This document shows, piece by piece, positions 1 to 6,309 of a DNA stretch of 25,612 nt; the stretch's first letter is position 1, and every line of letters begins with the position of its first letter. The notes under the pieces were generated by a model, which searched no databases, had not been told where the DNA came from, and saw only the letters and a list, made by a program, of their open reading frames with translations. Source of the stretch: a virus; the IMG/VR virus record IMGVR_UViG_3300050821_006625, positions 1 through 25,612 of that record. One strand, given 5' to 3'. Both the position numbers and the translations under genes were made by a program.

Positions 1-363
1 CGAGAAACCCTTGTTGGTGGCATCCAAGAAGTTCTTGCAAATGCGGTTGATCTGGATCGCCTCGAACTGACGCCTCACCAGGTCCGCCGCCGCGACGTCA
101 CGGGCTGCTTGGCTCTTAGGTTCAATCGACCAGGTGCGCGAGGTCACCGCACGCTTGCGCTTATCCAGCACCGAGGAAACATGCGGGTCGCGCTCCAACT
201 CGTCGTAGAGCTTGAGGCCCTTCCAGCCGCCCTTAACCAGGATGACGTCATCGAGGTTGCGCAGCAGGCCGGCCCACACCGGCATATTGATGAAGTCGCG
301 CTTGGCGCTGGCAATTTCCTGCAGCTCGGGCGCTGCCGCCGGGGTTTGGGTCAGATCGTCCAT
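1..363 (-). CDS. Portal protein (DUF935, Mu gp29-like), N-terminal part
   Basis: Reading leftward from an ATG at 363, the frame is open to the window edge and gives the first 121 residues of a larger protein, beginning MDDLTQTPAAAPELQEIAS. Segments such as KGLKLYDELERDPHVSSVL, followed by a KRKRAV stretch and TWSIEP, are typical of the DUF935 portal family, the dodecameric head-vertex ring through which DNA is packaged. The gene follows the large terminase with a 2-bp gap in the leftward late operon, the same order as gp28-gp29 in Mu. The C-terminal three quarters and any following head-morphogenesis genes (Mu F and G equivalents) lie off the left edge. The family assignment is from remembered family character, not a search. 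Confidence 0.85.
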   Translation of the reverse strand, partial: MDDLTQTPAAAPELQEIASAKRDFINMPVWAGLLRNLDDVILVKGGWKGLKLYDELERDPHVSSVLDKRKRAVTSRTWSIEPKSQAARDVAAADLVRRQFEAIQINRICKNFLDATNKGFS

Positions 364-365
364 TG

Positions 366-1895
366 TCAGTCCATGAAGCCGTCAAGCTGGGTATGCACGC
401 GGAGGCGGCCGGTGCCCTGGCCCTCCATCGGCACGTAGTCCTGGCGCGCGGCGGCATAGGCCAGCAACACGGCAATGCCGGCGTCGCCGTGGCGCTTTTG
501 CCCCCTGGCGTCGGCGACACGGATGTCGGGGATTCGGGGCACTCCACGCACCATGCGGAATGCGGCCATGTCATCCAGCACGGCGGCATCCTTGGGAAGC
601 TCGATTGAGCCGTCCTCGAAGGCAGCTTTCAGCGGCGCAGTGTTCTCGCGGTACCACTGCTCGCTGAACTTCACCTCCTCGATCCGCTGGGGGCCGTAGC
701 GTTGCTTCGCCACCTCGGCCAGGTAAGCGCCGTTGCCGCCGGCATCGAGCTTGCCCGCGCCAAAGCGCGGGAGGCGGTCGCAGATGTAGAAGAAGATCAG
801 CTCCTGGGCCTTGAAGGGCGCATTTGCAAGCTCGACCAGGAAGGGAAATGCGCGCTTAAGGGTGAGGGTCACCTGTAGGGGCGCGATCACCGTCAGGTCC
901 GCATGCCGGCCGAAGTCCTCTCCTACCGCCGACCGAAGGCCGGGATCGAGCTGCTTCAGCAGCGGTAGCAGCTCGTTCTCGCAGAAGGAAGCAACCTCGG
1001 CCTCCATCAAATCATCCGGCCAAAGCTCCATGCCTTCGGGGGCGCGCCAGCGCACCACAGGCCGGTCGGCCATGCGCGCCTCGATCAGCACGCGGGAGAG
1101 CCACACACCGCTGCCCCTAGACGGGATGCAGAACAGCTCCTCGTCGGCGCCGTCGCCATAGCTCCTGATGAGGTCGGCGCGCCATTGCGCCTCGGCCCCT
1201 GCGCTCCATGCAATGCCGCGAATTCGGCAAATACGCTTGTAGAGGCCATCGGCCAGGGCATCGTCGAGCGTGATGCGATGATGCCCATAGGGCTTCTTGC
1301 CAGCGAGGATCTCCTGGATCAGCTCGTTGAACTCGTTCTCGTCGCCGTCGTGGGTCGAGATAATGTGCACCTGGCCGCCCCAGATCAGCAGCGCCAGGGC
1401 AGCCTTGAGCAGCTCCTTCAGCTCGGGGCTGAAAGCGGCCTCGTCGATGATCACGCGGCCTTGTTTGCCGCGTAGGTTGGACGGCCGCGAGGACAGGGCC
1501 GTGATGCGGAAGCCGCTGGCGAAGCGGATGACGAAGGCCAGGATCGACTTCTCGACTTCGCCGTCTTTGAAGACTTCCTGCGTTTCCTCGATCTCGCCCG
1601 CCACCAGGCCGTAGACCTTGGCCCAGTCGCCGCAATCGCGGATGAACTCCTGGGCCATGTCCTTGTTGTAACCGACGTACCAGGTGTCCATGCCATCGAC
1701 ACGCGAGGCAAGCAGCGCGGAATCCGCAGCTTCGGCCCAGGTGAGGCCAATGCGGCGCGACTTCTCGGCGACCTTGACCGGCGACTCGTCCGCCACCCAG
1801 CGCGCCTGGTAACCCAGGAACAGGCTTCCCACGTCGCCGCCGCCGTCGAGCGGATTGCCGGCTTCCTTGACGGCGCTTTTCAAGTCGGCGCTCAT
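366..1895 (-). CDS. Terminase large subunit (Mu gp28-like)
   Basis: This 509-aa protein is the packaging motor ATPase and nuclease that translocates DNA into the prohead. Residues 45-52 (KSRRIGLT) are the degenerate Walker A-like loop characteristic of Mu-type large terminases, and residues 147-154 (RVIIDEAA) form the Walker B strand with D151/E152. The C-terminal half carries GEDFGRHADLTVI around residue 327, the first acidic strand of an RNase H-fold nuclease. The length is normal for the family. The ATG at 1895 overlaps the small-terminase stop by 4 bp (ATGA), and the stop lies 2 bp before the portal start, so translation is probably coupled along the operon. Confidence 0.93.
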   Translation of the reverse strand: MSADLKSAVKEAGNPLDGGGDVGSLFLGYQARWVADESPVKVAEKSRRIGLTWAEAADSALLASRVDGMDTWYVGYNKDMAQEFIRDCGDWAKVYGLVAGEIEETQEVFKDGEVEKSILAFVIRFASGFRITALSSRPSNLRGKQGRVIIDEAAFSPELKELLKAALALLIWGGQVHIISTHDGDENEFNELIQEILAGKKPYGHHRITLDDALADGLYKRICRIRGIAWSAGAEAQWRADLIRSYGDGADEELFCIPSRGSGVWLSRVLIEARMADRPVVRWRAPEGMELWPDDLMEAEVASFCENELLPLLKQLDPGLRSAVGEDFGRHADLTVIAPLQVTLTLKRAFPFLVELANAPFKAQELIFFYICDRLPRFGAGKLDAGGNGAYLAEVAKQRYGPQRIEEVKFSEQWYRENTAPLKAAFEDGSIELPKDAAVLDDMAAFRMVRGVPRIPDIRVADARGQKRHGDAGIAVLLAYAAARQDYVPMEGQGTGRLRVHTQLDGFMD

Positions 1896-2428
1896 TTGAT
1901 GCCCAGGAACTCGCGCTTGATCTGCTCCGCCATTTCAGGCGTAAGGCCCGCCTTCTTGGCCTTGGCCATCTCGTCGACCTTCTTTGAGGCGTCTTCCAGC
2001 GCCGCTTTACGCGCCCTCAAGCGCGTTTCAAGGCTTGCCCGCTCCGCGGCTTCCAGGTTCTTCAGCGTGGAGGACAGGAAGAACAGCGCCTTGGCGTCCG
2101 GCGTTTCAGCAGAGCCCAGTTGGTCGGCGCTGGCGTCGAAGCACAGCGTCCGCATCATCTCGATCAGGCCCCGGCCGACCTCGCTCTCCGGTTCCTTGCC
2201 GATCTTCTCGGCCCACACCCCGGCGACTTCGCGGGCCTGGCGCATGCGCTTGGCCACCTCCTCGAAGTTCTTGTGGTAGCGGCCCACAGCGGCGCGCGAC
2301 ACAGGGGCGCCGAGGGCGCGCAGGTGGTCGACCACCTGGCTGATGGTTAGCTTGTCTTCCTTGAGCAGCCGGTCCAGCTCGGTGCGGATCTCCGGCGCCA
2401 GCTGGGTGAGTGAGGATTTGCGGCCCAT
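1892..2428 (-). CDS. Small terminase-like protein (DUF3486, Mu gp27-like)
   Basis: This 178-aa protein belongs to the DUF3486 family found immediately before the large terminase in Mu-like phages, where it is taken to be the DNA-recognition (small) terminase subunit. The N-terminus (MGRKSSLTQLAPEIRTEL) is followed by a helix-turn-helix at about residues 27-55 containing TISQVVDHLRALGAPVSRAA. The rest is predicted to be helical and rich in Ala, Glu and Lys, consistent with oligomerisation. The ATG at 2428 shares one base with the stop of the 34-aa gene upstream (TGATG), and the gene's own stop overlaps the large-terminase start. Confidence 0.88.
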   Translation of the reverse strand: MGRKSSLTQLAPEIRTELDRLLKEDKLTISQVVDHLRALGAPVSRAAVGRYHKNFEEVAKRMRQAREVAGVWAEKIGKEPESEVGRGLIEMMRTLCFDASADQLGSAETPDAKALFFLSSTLKNLEAAERASLETRLRARKAALEDASKKVDEMAKAKKAGLTPEMAEQIKREFLGIK

Positions 2429-2532
2429 CAGCGGCCCCCGTCAGCGATGAATCCGCAGACGATGCAGAAGCCGACGATGCACACGCATGGCACCAGGACA
2501 ACGGCCACGATTCCGAGGCGGATGATGCGCAT
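2428..2532 (-). CDS. Tiny membrane protein, unknown
   Basis: A 34-codon frame starts at ATG 2532 and begins MRIIRLGIVAVVLVPC. Almost the entire chain is one hydrophobic segment (roughly residues 5-28) containing four Cys residues, with Arg at both ends. It fits exactly between its neighbours: one base after the stop of the winged-helix gene and a TGATG junction with the small terminase. That placement argues that it is translated. Its role is unknown; a small inner-membrane accessory of the lysis or late operon is possible. It could also be a frame kept open by chance, since it is too short to judge by coding statistics. Confidence 0.5.
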   Translation of the reverse strand: MRIIRLGIVAVVLVPCVCIVGFCIVCGFIADGGR

Positions 2533-2533
2533 G

Positions 2534-2830
2534 TCAGCCTCCAGGGCTCGGCCGCTTCACTCCCGGAACCACGGCGCGCCCCTGCGCCACGTCGAGACCG
2601 CGCGCGGTGAGCGCGGCGATCTGCACCGTGGCTACAGCGGTCACTTTGAGCAGACCCTGCTCTTGCAGCCACGCCAGCTGCGTGTGCACCTGGTCGCGGC
2701 TCGGCCGATGGCCGAACTCTGTCACCGCCGCCTGTAGCGTGGCGCTATTCGCCTCGTAGCCGTCCACCTCCGACAGAAGGCGCAACACGACAAGGCGGAG
2801 ATCCTCGTTCATGTGGTCGCGAAAGCTCAT
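2534..2830 (-). CDS. Winged-helix phage protein (VpaChn25_0724-like, Mu gp26 position)
   Basis: This 98-aa protein has the shape of a winged helix-turn-helix. Helices at about residues 8-20 (LRLVVLRLLSEV) and 27-38 are followed by a recognition region containing SRDQVHTQLAWLQEQGLL, then a short beta wing (VQIAALTARGLDVA) and a conserved-looking VPGVKRP tail. It resembles the small family annotated as VpaChn25_0724 in Mu-like phages. It lies between the DUF2730 gene, which it overlaps by 4 bp, and the tiny membrane gene. Its function in Mu-like phages is not established. The fold suggests DNA binding, and its place in the terminase block hints at packaging or late regulation. Confidence 0.75.
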   Translation of the reverse strand: MSFRDHMNEDLRLVVLRLLSEVDGYEANSATLQAAVTEFGHRPSRDQVHTQLAWLQEQGLLKVTAVATVQIAALTARGLDVAQGRAVVPGVKRPSPGG

Positions 2831-3219
2831 TTCGGCGGTTCCCGCATCAGGAAGGCGTTCATCAAATCCACTTGGCGCGTGGTGGCCTTCATCTCGCCTT
2901 TGAGTTCGCCGACATTGCGGCTGATCTCCGAAGCGAATAGCGAAATGCTCTGCTGGACTGATTGGAAGTCGGAGCGGTCGGGCTGGCCTTTGACCGTTGT
3001 GGCGGTCTCCATCACGGTCAGCTCCATTGCGCGCTGGCGCTGGAAAAGCTCTTCAATGAACTTCTCCAGGCGTTTGTCGCCCTCCTGAGCGATCTGGCTC
3101 ACGGCGGCCACAGCGGCCCGATGCTCGGAGCCGCGATCCTTCGAGCGCGCATAGAGAAAGGCGCTGACGGAAAGGAACAGCGCCACCAGGTCGAGCCCCA
3201 CCTTCACCCACTCCACCAT
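2827..3219 (-). CDS. DUF2730 family protein (Mu gp25-like)
   Basis: This 130-aa protein has one N-terminal transmembrane helix (about residues 7-24, VGLDLVALFLSVSAFLYA) followed by a long soluble stretch predicted to be helical and coiled (residues 35-125). This architecture and its place between the Rz/Rz1 genes and the gp26-like gene match DUF2730 of Mu-like phages. The function is not known. A membrane-anchored coiled coil next to spanins suggests a lysis-related role, but that is inference. ATG 3219 lies 3 bp after the Rz stop, and the stop overlaps the next start by 4 bp. Confidence 0.8.
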   Translation of the reverse strand: MVEWVKVGLDLVALFLSVSAFLYARSKDRGSEHRAAVAAVSQIAQEGDKRLEKFIEELFQRQRAMELTVMETATTVKGQPDRSDFQSVQQSISLFASEISRNVGELKGEMKATTRQVDLMNAFLMREPPK

Positions 3220-3222
3220 TTC

Positions 3223-3801
3223 TTAATTCCCCGTCTTGGTTTGCTCGAAGAAGTCGATCAGGGAGTTGAGCTGCTGCCGGACGGCGGCGCACTCGGCGGC
3301 GTTGGCGATATGGTTGTGGAGGACGTCGGCTTCGGTGAGCCCGGAGTCGAGGTCAGCGCCAGGGGAATCGGCGGCAGCGGTCGGCTGAGCAGATCCGCCC
3401 CCGGCATCGGGCAAGGCGGGATCGAGGGCGCTGTTCCACAGGCTGAGATAGCCGCCAGTGAAGATGCAGCGAGGAAGTGTTTCGAGAGGCGCGCCAGGCG
3501 CCGGGCGATAGCTGACGGTGACATTTGGAACCCTCTGCTGGAGCTGAGCTTCAAGCGCAGCGCTGCGGGAGCGCTCCGCTTCGTACTTGGCCGAGATGTC
3601 GTTGCTGATGGCCTGCTGCTTGAGGAGCTGTGCGGCGTGGTCGAGCTGCGCCTGCCCGGCGGCGACCTGGTCGGACTCGGACTTGTCGTGAAAGCCCTTG
3701 TAGTAACCGCCGCCGGTCAGCAGCGCCACGATCAGCGCGCCGCACAGCACCTCGGCGCACCACTGCGGAATGCCCAGCCTGGTGAGGAGAGCGAGAATCA
3801 C
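3223..3801 (-). CDS. Rz-like i-spanin
   Basis: This 192-aa inner-membrane spanin subunit would act with an outer-membrane lipoprotein to fuse the inner and outer membranes in the last step of lysis. A single transmembrane helix lies near the N-terminus (residues about 15-34, containing GALIVALLTGGGYY), followed by a coiled-coil-prone periplasmic region (about 38-90, QAQLDHAAQLLKQQA). A Pro/Gly/Ala-rich linker and a conserved-looking C-terminus containing AAECAAVRQQLNSLIDFFEQ follow. The start is a GTG that overlaps the holin-like gene's stop (GTGA), so translation is probably coupled. A complete Rz1 frame lies inside it. Confidence 0.8.
   Translation of the reverse strand: MILALLTRLGIPQWCAEVLCGALIVALLTGGGYYKGFHDKSESDQVAAGQAQLDHAAQLLKQQAISNDISAKYEAERSRSAALEAQLQQRVPNVTVSYRPAPGAPLETLPRCIFTGGYLSLWNSALDPALPDAGGGSAQPTAAADSPGADLDSGLTEADVLHNHIANAAECAAVRQQLNSLIDFFEQTKTGN
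3258..3524 (-). CDS. Rz1-like o-spanin lipoprotein nested in Rz
   Basis: An 88-aa frame wholly inside the Rz gene, in a different register on the same strand, starts at ATG 3524. GAGGG lies 7 nt upstream as a ribosome site. It begins MSPSAIARRLARLSKH, a basic n-region, followed by a hydrophobic stretch and a lipobox I-S-A-C with Cys29 as the lipidated residue. The mature chain of about 60 residues is rich in Pro, Ser and Thr (PIPPTP-like runs), the hallmark of Rz1 o-spanins, which span the periplasm from the outer membrane to meet Rz. Nested Rz1 genes are well known in lambda-like and Mu-like phages. The lipobox and proline richness make a chance frame unlikely. Confidence 0.8.
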   Translation of the reverse strand: MSPSAIARRLARLSKHFLAASSLAAISACGTAPSIPPCPMPGADLLSRPLPPIPLALTSTPGSPKPTSSTTISPTPPSAPPSGSSSTP

Positions 3802-4040
3802 ACCTTGCCTCCAGCGCCCATGTCGGGCGGCGTGCGGAAGTGGATGCCCTGAGTGGTGATCGCGCGCAGGAACATGTTCACGATGGGCAGCGCGAAGGCG
3901 ATGCCTGCGTAGACGTTGGGGGTCAGCAGGCCATGCAGCTGCGCGATGTTCTGCTGCGCGAGGTCAAGACCGCCGAGCAGCAGCAGGGCCAGGGCGTTCA
4001 CCTGCAGCGTGCGGCTCTTCCACCAGGCTTTCGAGAACAT
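3798..4040 (-). CDS. Putative holin (two-TM small membrane protein)
   Basis: This 80-aa protein has two predicted transmembrane helices: about residues 13-30 (VNALALLLLGGLDLAQQ) and about 44-60 (YAGIAFALPIVNMFLRA). They are separated by a short loop with Pro41, and a short soluble tail ends the chain. Its size, topology and place between the lysozyme and the spanin pair fit a small holin that opens the inner membrane to release lysozyme. Similar WWKSRTLQVNALAL-type proteins sit in lysis cassettes of Mu-like prophages. The stop overlaps the Rz start by 4 bp. An antiholin or an unrelated membrane role cannot be excluded. Confidence 0.7.
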   Translation of the reverse strand: MFSKAWWKSRTLQVNALALLLLGGLDLAQQNIAQLHGLLTPNVYAGIAFALPIVNMFLRAITTQGIHFRTPPDMGAGGKV

Positions 4041-4049
4041 CGGACGCTC

Positions 4050-4358
4050 CTACTTGCGGCGGCGCAGCTGCGCCTTGTGGCGATTCCGGTTGCGGCGCTT
4101 GCGGGCGCGGCGCTTCTCGGCGGCGACCGTGGTGGGCTTGCCCGGCCAGGTGAAGTGCGCGGCGCGCGGCGCATTGCGGATGAAGAGGTCGCGGCCCTTT
4201 GGGGCGGCGGAGGGTGCGTTCATCGCCTCGGCCGTGGCCTTGAGGTCCGCAGGCATTTCGCCCGGCGCTTCGTGGGACGGTGAGAGGAAGCTCTGAACGC
4301 GCGAGAAAGCCGCATGGAGGCCGGAGGACAGCCGAATCGGCAAGAGACGGTCGAACAT
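4050..4358 (-). CDS. Unknown protein with strongly basic C-terminus, in lysis cassette
   Basis: I do not recognise this 102-aa protein. The ATG at 4358 is chosen because it shares a base with the lysozyme stop (TGATG). A GTG at 4373 would add five residues. The N-terminal part (MFDRLLPIRLSSGLHAAFSRV) looks amphipathic, the middle is Ala/Pro-rich, and the last 25 residues contain about 15 Arg or Lys (for example RRARKRRNRNRHK). There is no signal peptide or hydrophobic segment. It lies between lysozyme and holin-like genes, so it may be a late accessory protein. The basic tail could bind nucleic acid, acidic proteins or membrane phospholipid. Confidence 0.6.
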   Translation of the reverse strand: MFDRLLPIRLSSGLHAAFSRVQSFLSPSHEAPGEMPADLKATAEAMNAPSAAPKGRDLFIRNAPRAAHFTWPGKPTTVAAEKRRARKRRNRNRHKAQLRRRK

Positions 4359-4837
4359 CAGGGAGGACTCCACGGCAGACCGAGGAAGAGGGCACGTTCG
4401 GCGGTGCGGCGCTTCTTCAACCCCATCGACTCGATGACGCGGTTCGTTTTCGCGTCGTGTTCCTTGTCCCAGCGGAGGAACTGCTCGGCGGCCTCGGCCT
4501 TCTTGCCGGCCAGGACCATGAAGCGCAGCGTCGAGGTTTGAAACGGCTTTGCACCGGCGTTGAAGGTGAAGCAGGTCAGCGCATCGAACTCGCGCTGGAG
4601 CAGGTCGACCTTGGAGGTGACCCAGGCGTTGACGCAGTCCTCGGCCCAGCCGAGATCCTGGGTCAGGATCTCATCGCCCTCGGCGCGCGTATGGTTGAAG
4701 CGCTCGCCGGCCCGGATCAGATGGCCCCAGTAGATGGTGGGCTTGCCGGCCTGGTCGAGATAGACGTCGGGGTTGAAGGACTCGTATGCCTTGAGAAGGT
4801 CGAGTCCGGCGCTGCTGATTTTGAGCTTGGCTCCCAT
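4358..4837 (-). CDS. Endolysin, GH24 lysozyme (T4 lysozyme-like)
   Basis: This 159-aa protein cleaves the glycan backbone of host peptidoglycan at lysis. The T4-type catalytic triad is present with exact T4 spacing: Glu19, Asp28 and Thr34 in KAYESFNPDVYLDQAGKPT. Downstream, REFDALTCFTFNAGAKPF is the conserved C-lobe Asn motif region of GH24 enzymes. The usual TxGYGH segment reads TIYWGH here, an uncommon variant. No signal peptide or signal-anchor is seen, so export should depend on the holin-like protein. It is the first gene of the leftward late operon, 31 bp downstream of the 43-bp repeated element. No convincing Shine-Dalgarno sequence precedes the ATG. Confidence 0.9.
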   Translation of the reverse strand: MGAKLKISSAGLDLLKAYESFNPDVYLDQAGKPTIYWGHLIRAGERFNHTRAEGDEILTQDLGWAEDCVNAWVTSKVDLLQREFDALTCFTFNAGAKPFQTSTLRFMVLAGKKAEAAEQFLRWDKEHDAKTNRVIESMGLKKRRTAERALFLGLPWSPP

Positions 4838-4868
4838 GCACGCAGCTTGGCGTGCGGGAGAGGATCGA

Positions 4869-4911
4869 TCAGTGGGGGAACTACTTCACCCCGCGTTGCG
4901 CGGGGGGATGA
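4869..4911 (-). promoter_or_regulatory. 43-bp outward-facing element, left copy (candidate late promoter/insulator)
   Basis: This segment is a perfect 43-bp inverted copy of 17065-17107. Read on the minus strand it starts TCATCCCCCCGCG and ends TTCCCCCACTGA, and contains the palindrome CCCCGCG-CAA-CGCGGGG (4889-4905 on plus). It ends 31 bp before the lysozyme ATG and begins 29 bp after the lipoprotein stop, so it separates the lysogeny operon from the lysis operon. Identity stops abruptly on both sides. Position and duplication suggest a late-promoter or activator site. No clear -10 hexamer is visible, and the hairpin lacks a T-run, so it is not a standard intrinsic terminator. Confidence 0.65.
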
Positions 4912-4940
4912 CTAAAGGCTAGGTGGTGAAGGCGGCGGCG

Positions 4941-5513
4941 TCAATTATTGGCGGTGCCATCTACGTCTTTCACCCAATGAATGCGTCCGCGATCATCAGC
5001 AAACCAGTGGCGTTCAGGCTTTCCATCCGGATTGGGCACCACCTTGAGCTTGCCGCTCGAAGCATCTGCCATTAGCTCTCCGGCAATAGTTTTCGTGTCG
5101 GAGTCCAAATATTTCTCGGCAACGAGATGTAGCGAGCCGTAACCGGTCACCCACATTTGCCGAACATGGATCAGCGAGCATGGAGCCTTGCAGTCAACCA
5201 CGACCGCATCGCGGTCGGAGAGCTTCTGGACTGCCTGATAGACACCGTTGTTGAGTCCGTGAAAGGTAAACATCTGGATCTCGGGCGCAGCCTGTCCTTG
5301 CTGCCGCTCGGCATCGCTAATCTCCCCGCGATACCCGTATTGATACCCATCTTTGACCGAGTAGAAATGGTCCGGTATCTGCGGTGCCGGGGCCGAAGGC
5401 TGTGATGCGGGTTCAATCTTGGCAGGCTGAGCTGCAGCCGTCGAAGGCTGCTGACCGTTGCAGCCGGCGAATGCCAAGGAAGCGAGAGAGGCTAGAACAA
5501 ACCGTTTGAACAC
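4941..5513 (-). CDS. Secreted lipoprotein, unknown (moron candidate)
   Basis: This is a 190-aa protein with a lipoprotein signal: MFKRFVLASLASLAFAGC, with the lipobox FAGC placing the lipidated Cys at residue 18. A low-complexity Gln/Ala/Pro linker (about 20-48) follows, then a soluble domain of about 140 residues with two Cys in a VVDCKAPCSL segment. I do not recognise the domain. The start is GTG 5513, with a GGGGGA ribosome site just upstream. It is the last gene of the repressor transcript and is more AT-rich than the structural genes, which suggests a lysogenic-conversion or superinfection-exclusion cargo gene. It is not a normal Mu component. Confidence 0.75.
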   Translation of the reverse strand: MFKRFVLASLASLAFAGCNGQQPSTAAAQPAKIEPASQPSAPAPQIPDHFYSVKDGYQYGYRGEISDAERQQGQAAPEIQMFTFHGLNNGVYQAVQKLSDRDAVVVDCKAPCSLIHVRQMWVTGYGSLHLVAEKYLDSDTKTIAGELMADASSGKLKVVPNPDGKPERHWFADDRGRIHWVKDVDGTANN

Positions 5514-5528
5514 ACATCCCCCAATAGC

Positions 5529-5774
5529 TTATTTCACAGGAAGCGGCTGCGTGATTCTCAGATCGCGTCCTTCATGTCCGGCACAAGGATAAATGGTAAC
5601 TGGACCGGTGGTGTAGACCACGATCACATTTTGGCCGCCGCTGACCGTAACCGACTGCCGCGACGCGGCTTCCTCGGCTTGCAGCTTTTCCTTTTCGATG
5701 GGACTGGCAGACATCATCAGATTCTCCACGAGTTCATCCACGCTGTGAAACCGCCTCTGCATATTGCGACGCAC
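5529..5774 (-). CDS. Unknown 81-aa protein in repressor operon
   Basis: The frame is open from further upstream, but the likely start is GTG 5774 (VRRNMQRRFHSVDELVENLM), preceded by GGTGGG and only 10 bp after the repressor stop. ATG 5762 is an alternative. The N-terminal half (residues 8-40) is predicted to be helical and charged, and the C-terminal half is beta-rich (SVTVSGGQNVIVVYTTGP). No transmembrane segment or signal is seen. The lipoprotein gene follows after 15 bp, so repressor, this gene and the lipoprotein are probably co-transcribed in the lysogen. Function is unknown; a repressor accessory or antirepressor-like partner is one possibility. Confidence 0.6.
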   Translation of the reverse strand: MRRNMQRRFHSVDELVENLMMSASPIEKEKLQAEEAASRQSVTVSGGQNVIVVYTTGPVTIYPCAGHEGRDLRITQPLPVK

Positions 5775-5784
5775 GTACCCACCG

Positions 5785-6231
5785 TTATTGATCCAATGCC
5801 CCGACGAGGCGCTCCAGGGCATTCTGCGGTGGCATTGAGCCGTTGGATATAGACATTTGATACACCCCCACTGCCGCATTGGCGAAAGCCTCTGGGTTGG
5901 GCTTTATCTGGCGCTTGTAGCAGGCCGTCAGCAAGGCATGGATAACGTGCGACATCAGCTCCTCATCCATTTCCGGCCCTTTGGGCGCACTCACTGCGGT
6001 TTGCGGATCATCGATGCTGATTGATCCGTCCCCGGTCAGTACCCAAAGCGGCTGAATATGGTGCTTCTCATACAGCTCAACTAGGAAGCCGGCATCAGGC
6101 GGCCTTTCCCCGGATTCATATCTCCGAAGTGTGCTCAAGCTCACGCCCAGCTTGTCCGCGAAATCCTGCTGGCTCATGACCGCGCGGATCTGCCTTATCC
6201 GGTCGCCAACCTTATTTTTGTTAGAAATCAT
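5785..6231 (-). CDS. Phage repressor (XRE/CI-type HTH)
   Basis: This 148-aa protein has an N-terminal helix-turn-helix of the lambda Cro/CI (XRE) type: residues 9-45 contain SQQDFADKLGVSLSTLRRYES, whose second helix should contact operator DNA. The C-terminal part (about 85-148) is helical and likely dimerises. There is no S24 autopeptidase domain, so RecA-driven self-cleavage is not expected. The frame can be extended to a GTG at 6312, but ATG 6231 (MISNKNKVGDRIRQ) gives the normal family N-terminus and leaves an 86-bp divergent control region. It is divergent from the Ner-like gene, the classical c/ner arrangement of Mu. Confidence 0.85.
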   Translation of the reverse strand: MISNKNKVGDRIRQIRAVMSQQDFADKLGVSLSTLRRYESGERPPDAGFLVELYEKHHIQPLWVLTGDGSISIDDPQTAVSAPKGPEMDEELMSHVIHALLTACYKRQIKPNPEAFANAAVGVYQMSISNGSMPPQNALERLVGALDQ

Positions 6232-6236
6232 TGTGT

Positions 6237-6309
6237 TCCATTCGGACTTGCAAGCTGTCCAGTTTTGCCATAATGTTGTGTCAGAACTGAACAAATTAAG
6301 TCCATTCGG
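6237..6309. repeat. Direct-repeat pair TCCATTCGG, candidate operator half-sites
   Basis: The 9-mer TCCATTCGG occurs at 6237-6245 and again at 6301-6309, 64 bp apart, at the two ends of the repressor/Ner intergenic region. Between them CAGTT (6259-6264 area) and AACTG (6285-6289) form a loose inverted pair. Repeated words at both edges of a divergent early control region are what paired operators for repressor and Ner would look like. The repeats are short and no protein site is known, so this is only a candidate. Confidence 0.4.
6247..6274 (+). promoter_or_regulatory. Candidate rightward early promoter
   Basis: In the AT-rich intergenic region, CTTGCA (6247-6252) and CATAAT (6269-6274) make a sigma70-like -35/-10 pair with 16-bp spacing, pointing at the Ner-like and transposase genes. 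The expected transcript start is near 6281, about 37 bp before the Ner-like ATG. A leftward promoter for the repressor must overlap this region, but its hexamers are not convincing to me. Repressor or Ner bound to the flanking repeats would occlude this site. Confidence 0.45.

Noticed and set aside
248-589. Minus-strand 113-codon frame overlapping the portal and terminase genes
   Set aside because: It spans the junction of two well-supported genes on the same strand in another frame and shows only Pro/Arg/Ala-rich shadow composition.
4889-4905. CCCCGCG/CGCGGGG hairpin as an ordinary intrinsic terminator
   Set aside because: No T-run follows in either direction and the identity extends well beyond the stem to 43 bp, so a plain terminator does not explain the element.
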